Source: Ignavibacteriales bacterium
GTDB taxonomy: Bacteria > Bacteroidota > Ignavibacteria > Tepidaquicellales > Tepidaquicellaceae
Assembly: GCA_020635255.1 (NCBI GenBank)
Contig: JACKAC010000002.1
Span: 806,001-870,000, forward strand
DNA: 64,000 nucleotides
Direction: 5' to 3'
The notes beneath the pieces were generated by a model. It was given only the letters and a program-made list of their open reading frames with translations. It searched no databases and was not told where the DNA came from. Position 1 is the stretch's first letter. Every line of letters begins with the position of its first letter. The position numbers and the translations under genes are program-made. Below, piece after piece: positions 45,621 through 53,048 of the stretch.

Positions 45621-46169
45621 ATGGCTGTAGAAAGTAATTTCCTTAACCTCGGTTCGGAGATCATAGATTTTAACCTCAAAGGTATTGATGATAATTATCA
45701 TTCACCCTCTCACCATACCGACAAGAATATCCTTGTAGTAATGTTCATATGTAATCACTGTCCTTACGTAAAGGGTGTCACCGGACGGCTCGTTGCTTTG
45801 CAGGAAAAGTTTGCTGGTAAGGGAGTGCAATTTTTAGCAATAAATTCGAACGATCCAGAAGCATACCCTGAAGATTCATTCGATAATATGAAAAGGTTTG
45901 CTGAAGAGAGGAATTTAAATTTCCCCTACCTTGTGGATGAAACACAGGATATAGCACGTAAGTATGACGCGCAGTGTACCCCTGATATTTATGTATATGA
46001 CCGGAATAGGACACTCAAGTATAGAGGGAGAATAGATGATAACTGGAAAGAGGAAAAAAAAGTAACTTCAAATGAACTCGAAAACGCTATCGAATTGCTT
46101 CTCGAAGGAAAGGATATTGATTTTAAGCAGATCCCATCCATTGGCTGTTCGATAAAATGGAAAAAATAA
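45621..46169 (+). CDS. Thioredoxin-fold redoxin (AhpC/TSA type)
   Basis: 182 residues, no signal peptide. The thioredoxin-like fold carries CNHCPYVKG with Cys44 and Cys47, then QFLAINSNDPEAYPEDS and QCTPDIYVYDRNRTLKYRG. This matches the group of redoxins with a CxxC active site, often called thioredoxin family proteins. It probably reduces disulfides or peroxides in the cytoplasm. It is the fourth gene in the CPBP-cdsA group. Confidence 0.88.
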   Translation: MAVESNFLNLGSEIIDFNLKGIDDNYHSPSHHTDKNILVVMFICNHCPYVKGVTGRLVALQEKFAGKGVQFLAINSNDPEAYPEDSFDNMKRFAEERNLNFPYLVDETQDIARKYDAQCTPDIYVYDRNRTLKYRGRIDDNWKEEKKVTSNELENAIELLLEGKDIDFKQIPSIGCSIKWKK

Positions 46170-46205
46170 ATTTCCTGCCGATAGAAAATTTAAATTTTAT
46201 ACTTT

Positions 46206-46811
46206 ATGCCAAATCTCATTATTGTCCGTCATGGTCAGTCGCAGTGGAATCTTGAAAACCGTTTTACCGGCTGGGTCGATATAGATCTTTCTCCAAAAGG
46301 TGAGGAAGAAGCCAAAAAAGCCGGTGATCTACTAAAAGGATATAAATTTGATAAAGCCTACACATCCGATCTCGTAAGAGCTCAGCACACACTTGATATT
46401 ATATTAGGTGAGATAGGTCAGGCAGACATTTCCGTCGAAAAGGATCTCGCTCTCAATGAAAGGATGTATGGTGACCTTCAAGGGCTCAATAAAGATGAGA
46501 CCCGTCAGAAATTTGGTGAGGAACAGGTACATATATGGAGACGCAGCTTTGATATTGCTCCGCCTGCCGGTGAGAGCCTGAAAGACACAGCTGATAGGGT
46601 ACTGCCTTACTATAAGGAAAAGATAGAACCGGAATTAAGAGCCGGTAAGGATATTATAATTTCTGCTCACGGTAATAGCCTTCGCGCATTAATAATGTAT
46701 CTGGAGAAGCTTTCTCCTGAAGAGATTGTGAAAGTTGAGATCCCGACCGGTCATCCTAAACTATACGTTCTGGATAATGACCTCAATGTGCTGGAAACAA
46801 AATATCTTTAA
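46206..46811 (+). CDS. gpmA: 2,3-bisphosphoglycerate-dependent phosphoglycerate mutase
   Basis: Interconverts 3- and 2-phosphoglycerate. 201 residues. The catalytic His9 is in IVRHGQSQWN. The specificity segments FTGWVDIDLS and NERMYGDLQGLNKDET and the second His in SAHGNSLRAL are all typical of GpmA rather than general histidine phosphatases. It is shorter than the roughly 230-250 residues of many GpmA proteins, with internal and C-terminal segments missing. Together with pgk it covers two consecutive glycolytic steps. Confidence 0.93.
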   Translation: MPNLIIVRHGQSQWNLENRFTGWVDIDLSPKGEEEAKKAGDLLKGYKFDKAYTSDLVRAQHTLDIILGEIGQADISVEKDLALNERMYGDLQGLNKDETRQKFGEEQVHIWRRSFDIAPPAGESLKDTADRVLPYYKEKIEPELRAGKDIIISAHGNSLRALIMYLEKLSPEEIVKVEIPTGHPKLYVLDNDLNVLETKYL

Positions 46812-46814
46812 AGC

Positions 46815-47438
46815 TTGTCGCGAAAAGAAATAAAGAATATAATATTCGATCTCGGTAATACACTCGTCTTTTTCGATCATAATTACTTTTTCAGCGGTAT
46901 AGCTTCCTACGAAAAACGTTTCAGTACAAATGCCTTTCGTGGTTATATCGTTGAGCACCGTCTTATGGAAAAACTGGGAAGCGGGCATCTGACGGGGAAG
47001 GAGTTCTATAAAATACTTAAAAAAGAATTCAAGCTTACGATTAGTTATAAAAGGTTTGTAAAAATCTACCGGGATATTTTCTGGGCTAATAAACCCATGG
47101 AGAAATTCCTGAAGAAGATTATTAAAAGCAAAAAGTTCAACGTTTACCTACTGTCGAATACTGACCACCTCCACATCCCATACCTTTACAAGATCTATCC
47201 GCACATAGACCTCATTAAAAACAAGGTGATTTCTTACCGGACGGGTCATATAAAACCGGATAAAGAAATTTATGAACACATATTCGAAAAGTATGGAATA
47301 GACCCTAAAGAAAGTTACTTCATTGATGACATGCCCGACAATATAAAGATTGGTAAAAAACTTGGCTTAACCACACATCTGTATACCTACCACGACGACC
47401 TTGAGAAAGAGTTTAAGTTACTTCTAAAGAAATCATAG
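46815..47438 (+). CDS. HAD-superfamily hydrolase
   Basis: 207 residues starting at TTG, three bases after gpmA. HAD motif I is IIFDLGNTLV (nucleophile Asp, with the usual second Asp replaced by Asn). Motif II is in YLLSNTD, motif III Lys in TGHIKPDKEIY, and motif IV FIDDMPDNI. The helical cap sits between motifs I and II, as in the sugar-phosphatase/haloacid group. The substrate is unknown. Its 3' end overlaps the convergent outer-membrane gene by six bases. Confidence 0.88.
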   Translation: MSRKEIKNIIFDLGNTLVFFDHNYFFSGIASYEKRFSTNAFRGYIVEHRLMEKLGSGHLTGKEFYKILKKEFKLTISYKRFVKIYRDIFWANKPMEKFLKKIIKSKKFNVYLLSNTDHLHIPYLYKIYPHIDLIKNKVISYRTGHIKPDKEIYEHIFEKYGIDPKESYFIDDMPDNIKIGKKLGLTTHLYTYHDDLEKEFKLLLKKS

Positions 47439-48332
47439 GAAGAATAAATACCTTACGCTGAATAAAATTGAAGAAGGCCTTGTCTGGACCTGTGTTTCGG
47501 TATATTCGTTAGAGTGGATAGGGAAATTATATGATCCCTCTACAATTAGGCTGGAAAAGAAAATTGTCTGCAATCCGAGGTATCCGTCCCACCTGAATCC
47601 CCCCGAATTGAAGATTACGTCATTATTAAAGTAATTCTTATTGAAGTAGTACATTTTGTTTTCAAAATACACGTTAAGATTCACGTCGTTATAGCTTTCA
47701 TATTGACGGGGAAGAACTAGATATCCGAAATTCAAGCCCCATTGATAGTAATTCCCGAATTTGAAATCACCTTTCGCAAAATTTGCATTGTAGCTTGCAT
47801 CCGCGCTTATGGCAAGTTTATGAAAAAGCGCAGTTGCTACCACTGTATTACTCCATGTGTAATTATCCGTTGTGTGAAAATCTATTATTGGTACCGTAAT
47901 GTCATTCACAAAATTGTAAAATTGAACAACGTGCCCGGGGTGAAGCTCATACTCTACCTTATCCCCGACTATTGGTTGCGAATCGATCGGTATCCTCAAA
48001 CCGGACTGAACTGCAAACCTGTAGTGTGTGTTCTTACTATCTATATCGTAAATCCTGTATCGCAGAGATGGGGTGAAGTCACCGATAAATTTATAATTGG
48101 CGTCAGTCGTATAGAAAAACTTATTATAGATCGAAAGCTTTCCGGTTATCCCGTAATTAATATCGAACGAATTGTGAAAATATTGAAAATTGTCATATTC
48201 CTGAATGTTGTTACGTATTTCGAGCCTGTTTTTGGAAATATTTGCCGCCGCCGGGGAATTAATGAATAGCTCCTGGGCGTTCAGATTAAAAGCGCAAAAA
48301 AGTAATATTATTAAGGGTAATACTCTCTTCAT
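47433..48332 (-). CDS. Predicted outer-membrane beta-barrel protein
   Basis: About 299 residues from ATG at 48332, chosen because MKRVLPLIILLFCAFNLNAQ makes a clean signal peptide; the frame stays open seven codons further upstream. The mature part is a succession of amphipathic strands rich in Tyr, Phe and Asn (GKLSIYNKFFYTTD, WSNTVVATALFHKLAISADASY, in part) and ends in FSVRYLFFL, an aromatic-terminated strand expected for Bam substrates. Family not recognised. Confidence 0.72.
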   Translation of the reverse strand: MKRVLPLIILLFCAFNLNAQELFINSPAAANISKNRLEIRNNIQEYDNFQYFHNSFDINYGITGKLSIYNKFFYTTDANYKFIGDFTPSLRYRIYDIDSKNTHYRFAVQSGLRIPIDSQPIVGDKVEYELHPGHVVQFYNFVNDITVPIIDFHTTDNYTWSNTVVATALFHKLAISADASYNANFAKGDFKFGNYYQWGLNFGYLVLPRQYESYNDVNLNVYFENKMYYFNKNYFNNDVIFNSGGFRWDGYLGLQTIFFSSLIVEGSYNFPIHSNEYTETQVQTRPSSILFSVRYLFFL

Positions 48333-48406
48333 TTCATGTGCGTAATAGTACAAATTATAGAACTGATTCTAATCTATTAAAATTCTATTTTATATATTTT
48401 GCTTCA

Positions 48407-51310
48407 ATGGAAAAAGTAATCAAGAAAACAACGGCTTCTTCGGGTAAAAACGGCTCCGGTCCGGCAGGGAAATCCCTTCCGGATGCAAGGAAGTTTATTA
48501 TCATCCGTGGTGCTCGAGTACATAATCTTAAGAACATTGATGTTGATATTCCCAAACAAAAACTTGTTGTTGTAACGGGTGTCAGCGGATCAGGTAAGTC
48601 GTCACTTGTTTTTGATACGATTTATGCTGAGGGTCAGCGAAGATATGTTGAGAGCCTTTCATCCTATGCTAGGCAGTTCCTCGAAAGGATGAATAAGCCG
48701 GACGTAGATTTCATGGCTGGACTTGCTCCGTCTATGGCTATCGAGCAGAAAACAAGGACAAGGAATCCGCGTTCTACGGTTGGTACTACTACCGAAATCT
48801 ACGATTACCTCCGTCTTCTTTTTGCAAGGATTGGTAAAACATACTCGCCCGAAAGCGGAAAACTTGTTACAAAAGATCTTCCCGACACAATAATCAAAGA
48901 AATATCCGGCTTAGCTAAGAGCGGTACGCTTAAGCTTTATGTATATTTTAAGCAGAATTTCACAGATAAAGCTATATTACAATCCATCCTCACCGGGCTT
49001 CGCGCAAAAGGTTTCTACCGGCTCTTTTTGAAAGATGAGATCGTTGACCTGAATGACATCGAAGATAAGGACTTGATTGAAAAGATATGGAAATCCTCAA
49101 AGGATGAACCTCTAAAAATAATAGTTGATAGATTTACTCTTGACGTATCTGATCAGGAAACCCTCTCCCGTCTAAATGATTCTATCGAAATGGCTTATAA
49201 GGAGAGTGACGGTTTTGTTACTATTAGGGTAATGAATGAAAAAGGTTATGGTGATCACGAATACAATCATTACCTCGAGCGCGACGGTATTAGATTCCTT
49301 GAGCCTGAGCCAAGGATGTTTTCTTTTAATAACCCCTTTGGTGCGTGTGAAAGATGTCAGGGCTTTGGAAGAACAATGGACATAGATTATGATCTGGTCA
49401 TACCCGACAAAAAGAAGTCTATTTTCCAGGGAGCTATCGCCCCGTTTTCAACTCCGAAACACTCTAAGCATCTTTCTTCTCTAATTGAAGTCGCGGATGA
49501 CATGGGGATTGATATTCATAAACCCGTAGGAAAGTTCACTTCCGACGAAATGAAGAAGATATTCAAAGGGGGGAAGAGTTTCATTGGTGTTGATAAGTTT
49601 TTCAAAAGGGTAGAGAAGGAAGCATCCTATAAACTACACTATAGGGTTTTACTTAATAAATACCGTGCTTATACTACATGTAGTGAATGTGATGGTTCGA
49701 GGCTTAGAAAGGAAGCTCTTTATGTCAAAATTGCGGATAAGACCATAGCCGATATAGTTAGGATGAAAATATCCGAAGCATACGACTTCTTCATAAACCT
49801 TAAACTGTCAGCTTACGACAAACAGATTTCTGGCAGGATTCTTGAGGAGATTATTTCTCGTTTGAAATATCTGAATGAAGTTGGTCTTACATATCTCACA
49901 CTGGACAGGCTTTCCAATACTCTTTCCGGCGGTGAATCGCAGAGGATAAATCTTTCCACATCGCTTGGTTCTTCCCTTGTAGGTTCGGTTTACGTGTTGG
50001 ATGAACCGTCCATTGGACTTCACCCGCGCGATAATGACCGGCTGATCAGTATTATGAAATCCCTGCGTGACCTCGGTAATACCGTAATTGTTGTCGAACA
50101 TGATTCCGATATGATGGAGGCTTCCGACGAAATAATCGACATGGGTCCTCTTGCCGGTGAACAAGGTGGAGAGCTCATTTTCCAGGGATCGTATAAAGAA
50201 ATCCTCGCTGACAAGAAATCTCTTACAGGGAAATACCTCAGTGGTAAGGATCAGATAAAAATACCAGCCTCGAGAAGAAAGGTTGATTCAAAATCCGACT
50301 TCATTACTATCAAAGGAGCCAGTGAGAATAATCTAAAAGACATTGATGTGAATATCCCGCTTAATGTTTTTGCCTGTATTACAGGCGTCAGCGGTTCCGG
50401 TAAATCGACTCTTGTTAATGACATTCTCTACGGAGCGCTTAAGAAAAAGCTGGAAGGATCCTATAACGAGAAAATTGGAAGTCATGACGAGATAGTAGGT
50501 GTCAAAAAGATTGATTCCGTGGAAATTATTGACCAGACTCCAATTGGAAGGACCTTACGTAGTAATCCCGTTACATATATAAAAGCATTCGATGTGATTC
50601 GCGAAGCTTTCTCCTCAACATCAGCCGCCAAAAGAAAAGGTTTAACTCCCGGCTATTTTTCTTTTAATGTCCCGGGTGGAAGGTGTGAAACTTGCGAGGG
50701 CACCGGCATTGTAAAGATTGAAATGCAGTTTATGGCGGATATACTACTTGAATGTGAAGTGTGTCGTGGCAAAAGATATAAACTCGACGTGCTCGATATT
50801 ACTTTAAAAGGGGGTGACGGTTCACATAAAAATATTAGCGAAGTCCTCGATATGACCGTTACTGATGCAATTAAATTCTTCAAACCCTATCCAAAGATCG
50901 TCTCTAAGCTAAAAATACTCGACGATGTCGGCTTGGGCTATATTAGGCTTGGTCAATCGGGCTCGACATTGTCCGGGGGGGAATCCCAGCGCGTAAAGCT
51001 GGCATATCACCTTACATTTCAGGATAAGGGCAATAATACACTTTTTATATTTGATGAACCTACCACTGGATTGCATTTCAATGATGTCTCAAAATTGCTA
51101 AAATGTTTTGAGCAATTGATTAAAAAAGGCAATTCTGTCCTCGTTATTGAACATAATCTCGATGTTATTAAATGTGCCGACTGGATAATTGACTTAGGAC
51201 CCGAGAGTGGTGATGACGGAGGTTATATTGTAACAGAGGGTACGCCGGAAGCAGTTGCTAAATCATCGAAGTCTTATACAGGAAAATATTTAAAAAAATA
51301 TCTAAAATAA
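48407..51310 (+). CDS. uvrA: UvrA excinuclease ATPase, paralogue A
   Basis: 967 residues from ATG at 48407; a GTG 23 codons upstream would add a poor N-terminus. It is the damage-sensing subunit of nucleotide excision repair. Two ABC ATPase halves carry Walker A GVSGSGKSS and GVSGSGKST and signatures LSGGESQRI and LSGGESQRV. Zinc modules are CERCxG...CSECDG and CETCEGTG...CEVCRGKR. The UvrB-interaction region lies between the first Walker A and first zinc module. A Lys/Ser/Gly-rich extension of about 25 residues precedes the first domain, unlike paralogue B. Its stop overlaps the next ATG by one base. Confidence 0.95.
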   Translation: MEKVIKKTTASSGKNGSGPAGKSLPDARKFIIIRGARVHNLKNIDVDIPKQKLVVVTGVSGSGKSSLVFDTIYAEGQRRYVESLSSYARQFLERMNKPDVDFMAGLAPSMAIEQKTRTRNPRSTVGTTTEIYDYLRLLFARIGKTYSPESGKLVTKDLPDTIIKEISGLAKSGTLKLYVYFKQNFTDKAILQSILTGLRAKGFYRLFLKDEIVDLNDIEDKDLIEKIWKSSKDEPLKIIVDRFTLDVSDQETLSRLNDSIEMAYKESDGFVTIRVMNEKGYGDHEYNHYLERDGIRFLEPEPRMFSFNNPFGACERCQGFGRTMDIDYDLVIPDKKKSIFQGAIAPFSTPKHSKHLSSLIEVADDMGIDIHKPVGKFTSDEMKKIFKGGKSFIGVDKFFKRVEKEASYKLHYRVLLNKYRAYTTCSECDGSRLRKEALYVKIADKTIADIVRMKISEAYDFFINLKLSAYDKQISGRILEEIISRLKYLNEVGLTYLTLDRLSNTLSGGESQRINLSTSLGSSLVGSVYVLDEPSIGLHPRDNDRLISIMKSLRDLGNTVIVVEHDSDMMEASDEIIDMGPLAGEQGGELIFQGSYKEILADKKSLTGKYLSGKDQIKIPASRRKVDSKSDFITIKGASENNLKDIDVNIPLNVFACITGVSGSGKSTLVNDILYGALKKKLEGSYNEKIGSHDEIVGVKKIDSVEIIDQTPIGRTLRSNPVTYIKAFDVIREAFSSTSAAKRKGLTPGYFSFNVPGGRCETCEGTGIVKIEMQFMADILLECEVCRGKRYKLDVLDITLKGGDGSHKNISEVLDMTVTDAIKFFKPYPKIVSKLKILDDVGLGYIRLGQSGSTLSGGESQRVKLAYHLTFQDKGNNTLFIFDEPTTGLHFNDVSKLLKCFEQLIKKGNSVLVIEHNLDVIKCADWIIDLGPESGDDGGYIVTEGTPEAVAKSSKSYTGKYLKKYLK

Positions 51311-51510
51311 TGATCACATTTTTGAAGAAATATAAGTTCGTTTTCGGAGGGTTGTTCCTTGGGCTAATTGGCGGATTCATGTATTGGAATTTTGTCGGTT
51401 GCTCAAATGGACAATGTGCGATCCAATCCAACGCATATCTCATGTCTGCTTACGGAGCGGTCGTAGGTGTTCTTGTTGGGAATATTGTACAATCTTTCGG
51501 GAAGTCATAA
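51310..51510 (+). CDS. DUF6132-family small membrane protein
   Basis: 66 residues with two membrane segments (about 9-28 and 44-62) and a short loop containing VGCSNGQCAIQSN. The GCxxGxC loop and size match the DUF6132 proteins of Bacteroidota. The function is unknown; the paired cysteines suggest a metal or redox role but this is inference. It is translationally coupled to uvrA (TAATG). Confidence 0.82.
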   Translation: MITFLKKYKFVFGGLFLGLIGGFMYWNFVGCSNGQCAIQSNAYLMSAYGAVVGVLVGNIVQSFGKS

Positions 51511-51519
51511 TCTGCTTTA

Positions 51520-52284
51520 ATGAATAGGATAATAGCCATAGTATTCGTTTTTTTATGTCTCTTTACAAAAGACGTTTTCTCGCAGCATAACTATATCTAT
51601 TATTCCGGTGGCTATGGTATAAGTGATGAAGATCTTGACGGACTGAATTATGTTATAAATAAGTATAATGTTGAAAGGACCCACCTTACTAAAGACCTCG
51701 GTCAGATAAATACACTCTACGGATTTACGGTGTCTGGAGGTTTAGTTCTGGATGAAAGTTTCCTTTTTGAAATTGGTTTTACCCAGAGGAGAGCATATAC
51801 ATATTCCGACGAAACACTGCTTGTAGATCAGCCATATAAACGTGACTTACTTGTTCGGTCCAATACTCTTGGTTTTGGTATAGGTAAGTACATCTTCTGG
51901 CAGGAAGGATTCAAGCTCCTTGCCGGTTCAACAATGGACTTCGGCAAAATTGTTCTTCGAACCCGCCTATATAATACTAATGATGCAACAGTCCCAAGTT
52001 ATGTTGATGTCGGTCAGGAAAATAATGATGACTTTGCGAATAATAACAATCTTGTTGCTCTCACCCCTTATATGCAGTTCAGCTACAGCCCCTGGGGAAA
52101 ACAATTCGAGTTTGTTGTCAGGACATACTACCAGATACAGCTTAAAGAATCGGATTTTACTTACGTAAACCAAACCTGGAATTTTAATACTTACCAGGAA
52201 AGCCCTGCCGATGCCACAAAAAGCTATGCCAATAATTTCGGTCTTCAGCTAAAGCTGAATGTACTTATGGGCATAGAATTATAA
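51520..52284 (+). CDS. Predicted outer-membrane beta-barrel protein
   Basis: 254 residues. A signal peptide is at about 1-22 (DVFSQ). Strand-like alternating segments fill the mature part (TLYGFTVSGGLVLDESFLFEIGF, in part; ALTPYMQFSYSPWG; FEFVVRTYYQIQLK). The end NFGLQLKLNVLMGIEL is a plausible final strand. Probably a small outer-membrane barrel; no family recognised. It starts nine bases after DUF6132. Confidence 0.7.
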   Translation: MNRIIAIVFVFLCLFTKDVFSQHNYIYYSGGYGISDEDLDGLNYVINKYNVERTHLTKDLGQINTLYGFTVSGGLVLDESFLFEIGFTQRRAYTYSDETLLVDQPYKRDLLVRSNTLGFGIGKYIFWQEGFKLLAGSTMDFGKIVLRTRLYNTNDATVPSYVDVGQENNDDFANNNNLVALTPYMQFSYSPWGKQFEFVVRTYYQIQLKESDFTYVNQTWNFNTYQESPADATKSYANNFGLQLKLNVLMGIEL

Positions 52285-52384
52285 AAACACCTGCTTGCAA
52301 AGTCATTTCAATTTGTATAGAAGTTATTTTCTGTGAATGTTATATTGCCTCTTTATGAACTAATCTAAAGAGAGGATAAATATC

Positions 52385-52996
52385 ATGGCTTTCGAATTAC
52401 CCCCGCTCCCTTATCCAAATGATGCTCTTGAGCCGAGCATTGATGCTATGACTATGGAGATTCACCACGACAGACACCACAAAGCGTATGTTGATAAATT
52501 AAACGCCGCGGTTGACGGAACGGATGCCGCTAATCTTCCCATAGAAGACATTATTAAAAACATTTCTAAATATCCTGCCGCCGTAAGAAATAATGGTGGA
52601 GGACACTATAATCACTCACTCTTCTGGAAAATGATGAAAAATGGAGGCGGTGGAAATCCCGCTGGTGATCTCGGCGATGCTATTAATAATGCTTTTGGTT
52701 CATTCGATGATTTTAAAAAGAAATTTGAGGAAGCTGGCGCTAATAGGTTCGGATCCGGTTGGGCATGGCTCATTGTAAAAGATGATGGTTCATTAGTTGT
52801 AACATCTACACCTAATCAGGACAATCCGATGATGGATATTGCAGATGAAAAAGGCACTCCTATTCTTGGGTGCGATGTCTGGGAACATGCATACTATCTC
52901 AAATATCAAAATAAAAGACCTGATTATCTAGCCGCGTTTTGGAATGTGGTTAATTGGGATGAGGTAGCTAATCTCTACAGTTCTGCTAAAGCATAA
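52385..52996 (+). CDS. sodA: Superoxide dismutase, Fe/Mn type
   Basis: 203 residues, cytoplasmic. The metal ligands can be placed: His27 in MEIHHDRHH, His77 in GGHYNHSLFW, and Asp and His in the C-terminal DVWEHAYYLKYQNKRPDY. The GGGHYNH stretch with Gly at the usual manganese-type position leans to Mn or cambialistic use, but sequence alone does not settle the metal. AGAGAGG lies before the ATG. It has its own terminator and separates the two converging uvrA genes. Confidence 0.95.
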   Translation: MAFELPPLPYPNDALEPSIDAMTMEIHHDRHHKAYVDKLNAAVDGTDAANLPIEDIIKNISKYPAAVRNNGGGHYNHSLFWKMMKNGGGGNPAGDLGDAINNAFGSFDDFKKKFEEAGANRFGSGWAWLIVKDDGSLVVTSTPNQDNPMMDIADEKGTPILGCDVWEHAYYLKYQNKRPDYLAAFWNVVNWDEVANLYSSAKA

Positions 52997-53020
52997 CTAA
53001 AAAGTAATTTTTATCCAAAT

Positions 53021-53048
53021 AAAAAGCTCTCTTAAGGGAGCTTTTTTT
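53021..53048 (+). terminator. Terminator between sod and the converging uvrA
   Basis: AAAAAGCTC and GAGCTTTTT pair around an eight-base loop, with a T run. The element overlaps the last codon of the minus-strand uvrA, so it may work in both directions. Confidence 0.9.

Noticed and set aside
47742..48269. Plus-strand frame of 175 codons opposite the outer-membrane protein at 47433-48332
   Set aside because: The minus-strand product has a signal peptide, strand pattern and aromatic C-terminus; the plus-strand product has none of these.
48338..48406. Upstream GTG start for uvrA paralogue A
   Set aside because: The 23 added residues are not UvrA-like and overlap the signal-peptide start of the divergent outer-membrane gene; ATG at 48407 is the better start.
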